Shown here: positions 41,543 through 49,712 of the stretch, piece after piece
Position numbering within the stretch: position 1 is the first letter of the stretch
How the letters are laid out: every line of letters begins with the position of its first letter
NCBI RefSeq assembly: GCF_037026715.1
Contig: NZ_JBANCG010000006.1
Coordinates: 248,001-312,000 of the forward strand
Direction of reading: 5' to 3'
Length of the DNA stretch: 64,000 bases
Source of the DNA: Breoghania sp037026715
GTDB taxonomy: Bacteria > Pseudomonadota > Alphaproteobacteria > Rhizobiales > Stappiaceae
Notes under the pieces: model-generated
Seen by the model: the letters and a program-made list of their open reading frames with translations, nothing else
What the model was told of the DNA's origin: nothing
The model's database searches: none
Program-made: the position numbers and the translations under genes

Positions 41543-42679
41543 ATGCAATTGACCGAGACAGCCTTGAACGAGGCGGAGAGCCAGCCCGTTCCTTTCGAGC
41601 CGGCGGAGCTGACCGTCGTGCTGCCGACCTACAACGAGAGCGCGAACGTTCCCCTCATCGTGGAAAAGCTCGACGCGGCACTCGCGGGCATCCGGTGGGA
41701 GGCGATCTTCGTCGACGACAATTCGCCCGACGGCACGGCCGAGGTGGCCAAGGAGATCTCGCGCCGCGATCCGCGCATCCGCTGCATCAAGCGGGTCGGC
41801 CGGCGCGGGCTTTCGGGCGCCTGCGTGGAAGGGATGCTTGCATCCGCCGCGCCCTTCGTCGCGGTCATGGACGCCGATCTCCAGCACGACGAGAGCCTGC
41901 TGCCGCGCATGCTGGGTCTGCTGAAGGCGGATGAGGCCGATCTCGTCGTCGCCAGCCGTTTCGTGGAAGGCGGCACGGTGGGCGAGGGGCTCTCGGCAAC
42001 GCGTGCCTGGGGCTCGGGCGTCGCCAACGGGCTCGCGCGCACGCTTCTGGGCGTGGAGCTTTCCGACCCCATGAGCGGCTTTTTCGCCATCCGTCGCGAG
42101 AAGGTCGACGCGGTGGCGCCGAAGCTTTCCAGCCAGGGCTTCAAGATCATGCTCGACATCGCGGCTTCCGCGAAGGGCACCTTGCGGGTGCGCGAGCTTC
42201 CCTTCGTCTTCCGCGAGCGCCTTCACGGCGAGAGCAAGCTCGATACGCTGGTGACGATGGAATATCTCGGCCTGCTCGTCTCCAAGCTCACCCGCGATCT
42301 CGTCTCCGTGCGGTTCCTGATGTTCGGGCTCGTCGGCGCCTCGGGCGTGGTGGTACACCTGACGAGCCTGCGTGCGGCCCTCGTCGCGCTGCCATTCGAC
42401 TATTCGCAGCTTCTGGCGACTTTCGTCGCCATGACGTGGAATTTCTTCCTCAACAACCACCTGACCTATCGCGACCGGCGGCTCAAGGGCATCGCGGCGG
42501 TGAAGGGGCTGATCAGCTTCTACATCGTCTGTTCGGTCGGCGTCGTCGCCAATGTCGGCGTGGCGGACTGGATCTACGGCATGGATTCCTCGTGGTGGCT
42601 GGCGGGCACGGCCGGTGCCGCCATGGGCGCGGTGTGGAACTATGCCGCAAGCTCCGTCCTCACCTGGCGAAAGGCCTGA
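41543..42679 (+). CDS. Polyprenol-phosphate glycosyltransferase fused to a GtrA domain
   Basis: 378 residues. Residues about 20-245 form a GT2 domain like dolichol-phosphate mannose synthase, with VVLPTYNESANVPLIVEKL, FVDDNSPDGT and the metal-binding DADLQHDE. Residues about 255-375 form four membrane helices of the GtrA family (FLMFGLVGASGVVVHLTSL, MTWNFFLNNHLTYRDRRLKG). The enzyme likely moves a sugar onto undecaprenyl phosphate and helps flip it. The next gene, a GT39 transferase 3 bp downstream, would use the lipid-linked sugar, so the two form a glycan- or lipid A-modification module. Confidence 0.92.
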   Translation: MQLTETALNEAESQPVPFEPAELTVVLPTYNESANVPLIVEKLDAALAGIRWEAIFVDDNSPDGTAEVAKEISRRDPRIRCIKRVGRRGLSGACVEGMLASAAPFVAVMDADLQHDESLLPRMLGLLKADEADLVVASRFVEGGTVGEGLSATRAWGSGVANGLARTLLGVELSDPMSGFFAIRREKVDAVAPKLSSQGFKIMLDIAASAKGTLRVRELPFVFRERLHGESKLDTLVTMEYLGLLVSKLTRDLVSVRFLMFGLVGASGVVVHLTSLRAALVALPFDYSQLLATFVAMTWNFFLNNHLTYRDRRLKGIAAVKGLISFYIVCSVGVVANVGVADWIYGMDSSWWLAGTAGAAMGAVWNYAASSVLTWRKA

Positions 42680-42682
42680 GCC

Positions 42683-44242
42683 ATGCCGGCTCCGTCTGCG
42701 GCTGCGGCTGAGAGCGCGCGCGGCGAGATGCCCGGCTGGTGGCTGCGGCCGCCGGCGCTGATCGTCTTCGTCCTTGCGCTCACCGCCGTTCGCCTGTGGG
42801 CGGGCGGGCATGCGTGGTTGTCGGAGGACGAGGCTTATTACCGGCTGTGGGGCCTCAACCCGGCCGCCGGCTATTACGATCACCCTCCGATGATCGGCTG
42901 GTGGATCGCGGCGGGCCAGGCGCTCGTCGGCGACAACGCGCTCGCCGTCCGTCTCGTCGGCATTCTGGCGACGGCGCTGGGATCGCTGGCGCTGTGGCGC
43001 ACGGGCGTGCTGCTGCACGGCCGCCGCGCCGCCGGCTGGGCCGTCCTCTTCTTCAATGCCACCCTCCTCATCGGCATCGGCAGCCTGATCGCCACCCCCG
43101 ACACGCCCTCGGTGCTGTTCTGGGGGCTCACGCTATGGGCGCTGGCGGAATGGCTGAAGCCCGGCGAGACGGCGAACGCCAACTGGTTTCTCGCCGTCGG
43201 TCTCTTCGCCGGTCTGGGGCTGATCTCGAAATATTCGGTGCTGTTTCTGGGCACGGGCATCATCTTGTGGCTCGTCGCGATGCCGCGGGCCCGCGCCGCT
43301 TTCGCCAAATGGCAATTGTGGGTGGGCGGCGTTGTTGCCCTTCTCATCACCGTGCCGGTGATCCGGTGGAACGCGGCCCATGAATGGGCGTCCTTCGTCA
43401 AGCAGTTCGGCCGCGCCGTGCCGCATGGCTGGACCGGTCGCTTTATCGGAGAATTCATCGGCGCGGAGCTGGGCTTGCTCAATCCGGCCATTGCGGTCAT
43501 CGCGCTTGTGGGCATCGGCGTCGCGGTCGCGCGGACGGTACGCCGGCGCAATGCCGCCTGGGCGCTGCCGCTCCTCACAAGCCTGCCGTTCTTCGCCTAT
43601 CTGCTGTTCCATTCCCTCCATAACCGGGTGCAGGCGAACTGGCCGGCGCCACTGTTTCCCGCACTGGTGCTGATGGCCGCCTTCGTCGCCGCCGACATCG
43701 ACACGCGATCGGACCTGAGGGCGCGGGTGCTGAAGATCCTGCGTGCGATCGCCGTGCCCCTCGGCGTCGCCGTCTCGCTGGTGATCTACGTGCACGCCGT
43801 CTCCCCGCTCACCGGCACGTTTGCCCGCAAGGACCCGACCTTCCAGCTGCGCGGCTGGCCGGCGATCGCACGCGAGATCGAGGATCTGGCAAAGCGCGAG
43901 AATGCGGCCTGGATCGCCACATCGGCCTACGGCATGACGGGCCAGCTCGCCTTCGCGCTTCATGAGGCTGGCTCGGCGCTCCCCGTCTTTCAGCTCGACG
44001 AGCGCATCCGCTATGCCATGGAGCCCGCTCCCGATCCGGCGCTGCTGGTGCGCCCGGCGCTCTATGTCGCCGTGACCCGGCGCGACCGCTCCGACGATCT
44101 CGCCGGGCGCTTTGCGCAGGTGGAGCTTCTTGCCACCGTCACGCGGCAGGTGAAGGGGGTGGCGCTGGAACGGATTCGCATCTATCGGATCGCGGGCGTG
44201 CGCGGTGGCGCCGGGGCAGTCTTTTCGCAAGCCGCCGAGTAG
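42683..44242 (+). CDS. GT39/ArnT-like glycosyltransferase, membrane
   Basis: 519 residues with about ten membrane helices. The N-terminal extracytoplasmic loop has the catalytic acidic motif SEDEAYYRLW, followed by GYYDHPPMIGWWIAAGQ, as in the dolichyl-phosphate-mannose-protein mannosyltransferase/ArnT family. It is expected to transfer a sugar from the lipid carrier made by the upstream gene onto a lipid or protein in the periplasm. Translation is probably coupled to the upstream gene (3-bp gap). Acceptor unknown. Confidence 0.9.
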   Translation: MPAPSAAAAESARGEMPGWWLRPPALIVFVLALTAVRLWAGGHAWLSEDEAYYRLWGLNPAAGYYDHPPMIGWWIAAGQALVGDNALAVRLVGILATALGSLALWRTGVLLHGRRAAGWAVLFFNATLLIGIGSLIATPDTPSVLFWGLTLWALAEWLKPGETANANWFLAVGLFAGLGLISKYSVLFLGTGIILWLVAMPRARAAFAKWQLWVGGVVALLITVPVIRWNAAHEWASFVKQFGRAVPHGWTGRFIGEFIGAELGLLNPAIAVIALVGIGVAVARTVRRRNAAWALPLLTSLPFFAYLLFHSLHNRVQANWPAPLFPALVLMAAFVAADIDTRSDLRARVLKILRAIAVPLGVAVSLVIYVHAVSPLTGTFARKDPTFQLRGWPAIAREIEDLAKRENAAWIATSAYGMTGQLAFALHEAGSALPVFQLDERIRYAMEPAPDPALLVRPALYVAVTRRDRSDDLAGRFAQVELLATVTRQVKGVALERIRIYRIAGVRGGAGAVFSQAAE

Positions 44243-44329
44243 CGTATCCGGTTAAGGGAATGAGCGGCGATTCGACCGCAGCCGGCCTTCAGGCATTGGT
44301 GTCCTGCCTGCGAAACGGGTCCGAAGAAC

Positions 44330-45124
44330 ATGAAACGCATTGTCCTGACCGCGCTCGACTACGGCACCGCCTTCGGCGTCGACAGGGCGATCCGCGCGCT
44401 TCTGGCCGACAACCGGTTGACGGCGGTGGGCTGCGTGGCGGCCTCGGATCGCTGGCCGCGCGAATATCTGCCGCTGCGCGATCAGGTGGAAACGGTCGCC
44501 CGGCGCACCCGCGTCGGCCTGACGCTCGCGCTCGCCCGGCCCTACGCGCCTGTCTCTGATCCCGCCCGCGAGGCCCTCGGTCCCCGTTTTCCCGCCCCGC
44601 GCTATTATTCTCTGCGCGCACCGCTCGGTCTGCTGCCGAGCATGGCGCTGAAGGCGGAGATCGAGGCGCAGTTCCAGCGGTTTCAGGACTATTACGGCCG
44701 CCAGCCGTCTTTCGTCGCGCTGGCCGACGGGCTCGACCGCAATGCCGGTATCGTCAAGCTGGTGGTGGAGGTGATGGCGGAGCGCTATCGCGAGGACTGG
44801 CCGGAATTCCTGTTCACCCAGCCCGAACGCCTGCGCAGCCGCCTACTCGCGCGCCGCATCCGCAAGTTCGGCGGCGACGTCAATCGCGAGGCGGTCAGCC
44901 TGCCGATGACGAACGACCCCAAGGAGTTGCACCGGTTCTTCTGGCGTGGGCTTGAAGGCCGCAGCGACGGCACGACCGTCTGGTGCAGCCCCGCCCAGGC
45001 CGACGAGCACCTGCGCAGTCTTGCCGCCCGAAGCGAGATCGAGGCGCGCGAGACCCAGTTCGCCTATCTCGACAGCCCGGACTTCCTGCTGGCGCTGACG
45101 GAGAAGGATATTTTCCTGTTCTGA
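44330..45124 (+). CDS. ChbG/HpnK-like (YdjC) protein with missing metal ligands
   Basis: 264 residues. The overall order of YdjC/ChbG-HpnK carbohydrate deacetylases is recognisable: an N-terminal strand followed by GVDRAIRALL, a mid GLxL strand, a long helix (EIEAQFQRFQDYYGRQPSFV) and a later catalytic loop. But the metal-binding residues are not there: the usual ADDFG reads ALDYG, GLHL reads GLTL, and the DxHxHxH loop reads ADGLDRN. It follows the GT2-GtrA and GT39 genes after 87 bp, in one unit with them. It is either a pseudoenzyme or uses other residues. Confidence 0.75.
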   Translation: MKRIVLTALDYGTAFGVDRAIRALLADNRLTAVGCVAASDRWPREYLPLRDQVETVARRTRVGLTLALARPYAPVSDPAREALGPRFPAPRYYSLRAPLGLLPSMALKAEIEAQFQRFQDYYGRQPSFVALADGLDRNAGIVKLVVEVMAERYREDWPEFLFTQPERLRSRLLARRIRKFGGDVNREAVSLPMTNDPKELHRFFWRGLEGRSDGTTVWCSPAQADEHLRSLAARSEIEARETQFAYLDSPDFLLALTEKDIFLF

Positions 45125-45177
45125 GGGGATGTCTGTTGGGCGCGTTGATCGCGGACGGATCAGCGTCCTTGCTCAGA

Positions 45178-45293
45178 TCACCTCTCCCATGGGGAGAGGT
45201 CGACGCGCAGCGTCGGGTGAGGGGTGTCGGGCTTTCCGTATCCCACTGACATCCCATCCCCTCACCCCTAACCCTCTCCCCATGGGAGAGGGG
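45178..45293. repeat. Palindromic repeat pair (family C like)
   Basis: CCTCTCCCATGGGGAGAGG at 45181-45199 and the related CCCTCTCCCCATGGGAGAGGG near 45271-45291, with CCCCTCACCCCTAA between. The motif matches the poly-C/poly-G family at 7510-7750. It lies between the ChbG-like gene and the convergent hydrolase gene. Confidence 0.65.
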
Positions 45294-45384
45294 ACGAACT
45301 TACGCCATAACGCTCGTGCCTCGTCTCGAACGAAGCGCACGACATTTGTCAGATGGTGTGCCGGTTCCCGGGGCAACCCGGACT

Positions 45385-46035
45385 TCAGACGCTGTCGGCC
45401 ATGGCGGTGCAGGCGTGTGCGGCGCGGAAATCGGCAAGCCACGCCTTCAGGCGGTCGGCCTCCTCCTCACGCAGTTCCTGATCGCCGTCATGGACCATCA
45501 GATCCACCGATGCGCCCTGCTTCTGCAGCCAGGCGCGCAGCTTGCGGGCCTCGCTTTCAGGCGCCACGGCATCTTCCGCACCTGCCGTGATCAGCACCTT
45601 GCGCCCGGCGATCGCCTTGTTCGAGCATGGCCGATAGAGAATGGACGGGTGCATCAGTGCGTAGCCGGCCAGCACGCGGGGCTGGTTGAAGAGCAGGTTC
45701 GCCAGAATGTTGGCGCCGTTCGAATAGCCCACGCCGACCGCCTGCGCCGGATCCCGGCCATGGCGCGTGAGCGCATCGGTGAGAAAGGCGGCGAGATCGC
45801 GCGATCTTTTCTCCAGATCCTCGAAATCCGGAATGTCGGCCGATACCCTGCGGTAGAAGCGGGCGAGCCCTTGCTCGTCCACGTTTCCCTCCAGCGCGAT
45901 CAGGGCAGCTCCCGGTGCGGCTACGCGCCCGAGCCGCATGAAATGGGCCGCATCGCCGCCCGTGCCGTGGAGGAGTACGAGCGTCGTGGCGTCATCGCCG
46001 TCACCGCCATCATAGATGTGTTCGTAGGGATCCAT
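45385..46035 (-). CDS. Alpha/beta hydrolase (carboxylesterase/phospholipase type)
   Basis: 216 residues. The oxyanion/strand region TLVLLHGTGGDAAHFMRL and the nucleophile elbow GVGYSNGANI (GxSxG) are intact, as is the acidic residue in AGAEDAVAPE. The position of the catalytic histidine is not: the usual GGHEL-type turn reads GDQEL, with a histidine four residues earlier (MVHDG). Members of this group hydrolyse short esters or thioesters. The ATG at 46035 begins MDPYEHIYDG; longer openings upstream lack a conserved start. The 46036-46877 gap upstream has no gene apart from the hairpins at 46319-46440. Confidence 0.85.
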   Translation of the reverse strand: MDPYEHIYDGGDGDDATTLVLLHGTGGDAAHFMRLGRVAAPGAALIALEGNVDEQGLARFYRRVSADIPDFEDLEKRSRDLAAFLTDALTRHGRDPAQAVGVGYSNGANILANLLFNQPRVLAGYALMHPSILYRPCSNKAIAGRKVLITAGAEDAVAPESEARKLRAWLQKQGASVDLMVHDGDQELREEEADRLKAWLADFRAAHACTAMADSV

Positions 46036-46318
46036 CGGTCCGCACCTTCGAGATATGTCCTTCGCACCGCAACTCCGCCTGGGCGCAACGCCCGGCATGT
46101 GCTCCGGCAGTGCCCTGTGCGCCGGCGTCTTGCGCCTGCACGACAACCAACCGCTCCAGATCAATATCTCTCTTGCATCCCGATCTGCCGGATCGCTGGT
46201 GTCCGGCCGGAGCATGCTCTGGGGCGATTATCCCTTATATAACGAGGCTCCGCCTCCAGCGATGCGGCACAATGCGGGCCGCTATGCGAAAATTTGGGGG
46301 CGGCGGGAAACGCAAAAC

Positions 46319-46440
46319 GCCTCCCTGCGGGGGTCAGGGAGGCGCTTCGCGGTGCGACCGGTGAAATGCCGGTCGGACTGCCAGAACCGCTCGGGGGAGG
46401 CGGTTCCGGCCTGGGGGGAGACCGGCGGGGAGCGGGTCTC
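46319..46440. ncRNA. Cluster of consecutive hairpins, candidate structured RNA
   Basis: Four stems in a row: GCCTCCCTG/CAGGGAGGC (46319-46343), CGACCGG/CCGGTCG (46355-46375), GAACCGC/GCGGTTC (46384-46406) and GAGACC/GGTCTC (46418-46440). The first three are perfect 7-9 bp stems with small loops. They sit in an 842-bp gap with no gene between the hydrolase and Crp/Fnr genes. Strand and function are not determined; no known family was recognised. Confidence 0.35.
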
Positions 46441-46877
46441 GACTATCCTGCCGGTGGGGAGACCGACGGTATTTGCGAACGGCAGTTGAGACCTTCCTGG
46501 ATGTCCGGCTGGAAGGGCCTCCTGCTTTGATATGGTTGCCGACCGTATCCCGAGGGCGCGACCGGCGATCTGCTTGCGGACGCTCTCGCCGCCGGAGCGA
46601 GGCGGAAAGATATGTCCGCATCATCATTACGCTGTCCTGGCGACATCATCCGTGATGACCGTCACAGATCGATGCGTTACCCTGAACAGCGAAGGCCGCA
46701 GTCTTGACGGGGCGTCGGAACGGATCCGGCGGGCGGGCGTCGTTTGCCCTTTTCAGGATTGCGAGCCGTCTTCGTCTTGCTCGGTCGGTAAACGTGCGTG
46801 GAGGGTGCAGGTTCCATGCGGTTTGCCGTTTCCGCAACTTTGCAGCCCGTGCAGGACCGTATCGGGGAGACAGGTGC

Positions 46878-47567
46878 GTGGCGCAGATCGATGACTTGCT
46901 CGAAAACAGCTTCTCGCTGGGTGGACTTGCGCCGGATCTGGCGGCGGGGCTGGAAGCGCTGGCGCGGCCGATGAAACTCAAGGCCGGCACGATCCTGTTC
47001 GAGGCCGGAGATCCCGGCAACGGCTGCTATGCGGTGCTGGAGGGTTCGCTTCGGGTGTCGCTCCTGTCGGCTGAGGGCGACGAGCAGCTTCTCGCGGTGC
47101 TGGGCCCCGGCCAGCTCGTCGGCGAGATGGCGCTTCTCGACGGTCAGCCGCGCTCGGCCACGGTCACCGCACTGAAACCCGCCCGGCTCGCCTTTTTCGA
47201 CAAGCAGGCCTTCGACCGCTTTGCGGAGGACAACCCGGAAATCTACCGGCACATGCTGCGTATCGTCGGCGGACGGCTCAGGCTCGCCAACGACGTGCTG
47301 GCCGCCCGCTCGTTCCTGCCGCTGCCGGGCCGCGTCGCCAAGACCCTGCTGCTTCTGGCCGACAGTTTCGGCAAGGAGGTGGAGAAGGGCCGCACGCTCA
47401 TCCACTACAAGCTCTCGCAGGCCGACATCGCCAACATGGCGGGCGCGGCGCGCGAGAACGTCTCGCGCGTCCTCAACGAATGGAAGCGGGCCGGCACGAT
47501 CAGCCAGATCTCGGGCTACTACTGCATCGAGAAGATGGAAAAGCTGGAGGATGCAGCCAGCATGTGA
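46878..47567 (+). CDS. Crp/Fnr family transcriptional regulator
   Basis: 229 residues from a GTG at 46878. The cyclic-nucleotide-binding beta-roll is at about residues 15-130, with FEAGDPGNGCYAVLEGSLRV and the phosphate-binding GEMALLDGQPRSATVTALKP, followed by a dimer helix and a helix-turn-helix (LSQADIANMAGAARENVSRV). The N-terminus has no cysteine cluster, so it is not an FNR oxygen sensor; ligand binding is likely. The start is preceded by GGGAGACAGG. An upstream in-frame opening would add 58 residues with no domain content and was rejected. Confidence 0.88.
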   Translation: MAQIDDLLENSFSLGGLAPDLAAGLEALARPMKLKAGTILFEAGDPGNGCYAVLEGSLRVSLLSAEGDEQLLAVLGPGQLVGEMALLDGQPRSATVTALKPARLAFFDKQAFDRFAEDNPEIYRHMLRIVGGRLRLANDVLAARSFLPLPGRVAKTLLLLADSFGKEVEKGRTLIHYKLSQADIANMAGAARENVSRVLNEWKRAGTISQISGYYCIEKMEKLEDAASM

Positions 47568-47620
47568 GCGGTCGCCGGGGGATGGGGGGCCTGCTGAGGG
47601 GGCCTTGCTACGAGGTGCGG

Positions 47621-47750
47621 CCCATCCTTCGAGACGGCGCTTCGCGCCTCCTCAGGATGACGTTGTCCGTGTCGATGGCTCGTTCCAAATCAGCAACAAG
47701 TTCAACGTCATCCTGAGGAGCCCGCATCCGCGGGCGTCTCGAAGGATGGG
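47621..47750. repeat. Paired palindromic repeat (family A)
   Basis: Facing units at 47621-47665 and 47704-47750, between the Crp/Fnr gene and the convergent MscS gene. Inner hairpins are GGCGC/GCGCC and GCCCGC/GCGGGC; outer blocks match the other sites. Confidence 0.85.
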
Positions 47751-47791
47751 CGGCTTTTTCTCCAAGGGCTGACCTGGGAGGGGAACGCGTC

Positions 47792-48658
47792 CTAGCGCCC
47801 GGCCTGCTCAGCGCCGACCGGAGCCTGTCCCACCACCTGCATGTGCGGGTAGGGGATGGAGATGCCGGCCTCGTCCAGCGCCTCCTTCAGGCGCTTGATC
47901 AGGAACCAGCGCACGGCCCACAGGTCGGACGACAGCGTCCACACCCGCAACGTGACGTCGACGGAGCTGTCGCCCAGATTGGTGATCTCCACGAAGGGTT
48001 CCGGGTCGGCAAGGATCCTACTTTCCTCAGCGATCACCTTGTGGAAGACCTCCTTGGCCGTGTCCATGTCGTCGTCGTAGGAGATGCCGACGGTGATGTC
48101 GCAGCGCCGGGTCGGGTGCGCGGAATAGTTGGTGACCGCGGAACCCCACACATCGCCGTTGGGGATGATGATCATCACGTTGTCGGCGGTGGCGAGTTCG
48201 GTGAAGAACATGGTGAGGTTCTTCACCGTTCCGGCATTGCCGGCGAGCTCCACATAGTCACCCACCTTGAAGGGCCTGAAGAACAGCAACATCACGCCCG
48301 CAGCCAGATTTGAAAGCGTGCCCTGCAGCGCAAGGCCGATGGCCAGCGAAGCGGCACCGATGACCGCGACCAGTGATGTCGTCTGGAAGCCGAAGAGCTG
48401 CAGCACCGTGATGATGACCAGCGCGATGATGGCGTAGCGCGTGATCGAGGAGGCAAAGCCCGTGATGGTCTCGTCCACGTGCCTGGAGCGTTCGCAGGCG
48501 CGGCGCACCGACCCCGCGATCTTGCTCGCCGCCCACCAGCCGACGAACAGGATGATGATCGCGTAGATCACGTTGAGGCCGTACACGGCCATGAGGCGCA
48601 TGAGGCTTGCGAGCTGCAGCTCGATCAGGTCGCGGGTCTGTAGGATCTGGTCTTCCAT
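47792..48658 (-). CDS. MscS family mechanosensitive channel
   Basis: 288 residues, close to the small MscS of E. coli. Two to three N-terminal membrane helices (VIYAIIILFVGWWAASKIAG, YAIIALVIITVLQLFGF) precede the pore helix region LVAVIGAASLAIGLALQGTL followed by SNLAAGVMLLFFRPFKVGDYV, the family signature. A beta domain and C-terminal alpha/beta domain follow. The ATG at 48658 begins MEDQILQTRDLIE; an earlier opening extends into the region before the next gene. It relieves osmotic pressure on hypo-osmotic shock. Confidence 0.92.
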   Translation of the reverse strand: MEDQILQTRDLIELQLASLMRLMAVYGLNVIYAIIILFVGWWAASKIAGSVRRACERSRHVDETITGFASSITRYAIIALVIITVLQLFGFQTTSLVAVIGAASLAIGLALQGTLSNLAAGVMLLFFRPFKVGDYVELAGNAGTVKNLTMFFTELATADNVMIIIPNGDVWGSAVTNYSAHPTRRCDITVGISYDDDMDTAKEVFHKVIAEESRILADPEPFVEITNLGDSSVDVTLRVWTLSSDLWAVRWFLIKRLKEALDEAGISIPYPHMQVVGQAPVGAEQAGR

Positions 48659-48737
48659 GGCTGCTCCGTCTTCCGGCGTGTTGGCTTTTCTTGGGGCGAT
48701 CGAAAGATCATCGGCTGAGGGGGAGCGACGCCGTTTC

Positions 48738-49016
48738 TCAGCGACGCGGCGGACGCCAGCCGGCGGCTCGCGCCTCAGCCTCGCTGCAGAACCAGCGTTC
48801 GCCGGGCCGGTTGATGCAGGTGCGCGTATACCACCGGCTCTTGCCGGGCACGTGATAGATGCGCTCGCCGTCCCGATTGATGTTGCCCTTGATGCGGCAA
48901 TCGGGTGGTGCCGGCTTTTCGGGCGGCTTGCAATCTGCCCCTGCCGCGGCCGGGGCGAAGGCGACAAGCACCACGAGAGCCAGTGCCGAAACGTCCGATC
49001 CCCTCAACCTCCTCAT
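48738..49016 (-). CDS. Small secreted protein with a conserved cysteine-rich C-terminus
   Basis: 92 residues. A signal peptide covers about residues 1-27 (ending AAAGA). The mature part has four cysteines and the pattern CRIKGNINRDGERIYHVPG followed by KSRWYTRTCI and ERWFCSEAEARAAGWR, recurring in short periplasmic proteins and in the C-terminal part of some nuclease-like proteins. The function is unknown. The gene ends 79 bp from the MscS start on the same strand, so it could be co-transcribed. Confidence 0.75.
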   Translation of the reverse strand: MRRLRGSDVSALALVVLVAFAPAAAGADCKPPEKPAPPDCRIKGNINRDGERIYHVPGKSRWYTRTCINRPGERWFCSEAEARAAGWRPPRR

Positions 49017-49161
49017 TGCGCCAGTAGACCCTGAAGCCGCCGCGGCATCAAGGTGCGCAGGCGGCGCCCGCTACCGGTTCGTTTCGTCGGCAAGGAAACG
49101 ACGGAAGGGCAGGAGGGTTCCGCAGGAAGTGGAAGATACGCGGGGGAGAGGCTAGATCCGG

Positions 49162-49527
49162 TCAGTCTTTCCGCCATTTCGGCCGGGGGGCGGCAAGCGC
49201 CAGGAAACCCGGCCCGCGCCTGGCGACGAGATCGGCGACGAGGCTTTCGTCGATGATGCGCGAGGAGCAGCCCTGCCAGAGCCGGATGAGGGCCGAGCGG
49301 CGCTGGTCGCGTTCCTCGTCGGGCAGGAGAACGGCCGGACACCGGAGGCAGCGGGCATCGCGAGCGGCGACCGCGAGTAGCAGATCGAAGACCAGCCCGG
49401 CCGGTTCGCCGGAAAGCTCGGCGGGGAAGGCGAGCGCGCTGTCGAGGCTGCTGTTGACCTCGGCCTCGGAGAAGGCGTGAGACAGGGCGCGCGGTTGGGC
49501 GTTCAGGGCAATGCGAAGAGCAGACAT
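49162..49527 (-). CDS. Hypothetical protein
   Basis: 121 residues with no membrane segment or signal peptide and no family recognised. It is Ala/Leu/Arg-rich and mostly helical, with two cysteines in RCLRCPAVLLPDEERDQRR. The start at 49527 is well supported by CGGAGGAATTTTT before the ATG. Upstream on the same strand lies a strongly folded leader (49600-49700), so its expression may be controlled by that RNA. It is preceded on the same strand by the TfoX-like gene. Confidence 0.65.
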   Translation of the reverse strand: MSALRIALNAQPRALSHAFSEAEVNSSLDSALAFPAELSGEPAGLVFDLLLAVAARDARCLRCPAVLLPDEERDQRRSALIRLWQGCSSRIIDESLVADLVARRGPGFLALAAPRPKWRKD

Positions 49528-49599
49528 AAAAATTCCTCCGTCAGCATGATGCCGAGGAGGACTGGCGAAGACCGCTGGGTTGCCTGGTCGACCAAGTCG

Positions 49600-49700
49600 C
49601 CGGGCCACATCCCTTATCGTCGGGTACCACCTTGCCGCGGATGGGCAGGTTGGCGAGGGCGCCAGCCCTTCTCTTGATGTTCCTCGCCTTCTGACATGAT
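49600..49700 (-). promoter_or_regulatory. Candidate structured leader RNA
   Basis: On the minus strand this 5' leader contains several complementary segments: GGGCTGGCGCCC (hairpin), TGGCGCCCTCGCCA (overlapping, alternative hairpin), and ACCTGCC/GGCAAGGT with a short loop, followed by GGTACC. The first two stems share bases and cannot form together, which is what a switching leader would look like. It ends about 70 bp before the start codon of the gene at 49162-49527. It does not match any riboswitch class I can identify. Confidence 0.4.
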
Positions 49701-49712
49701 ACGGGGCTGAAA

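Noticed and set aside
49600..49700. Assignment of the folded leader to a known riboswitch (cobalamin, SAM, glycine)
   Set aside because: The conserved core sequences of those classes are not present; only the folding potential is supported.
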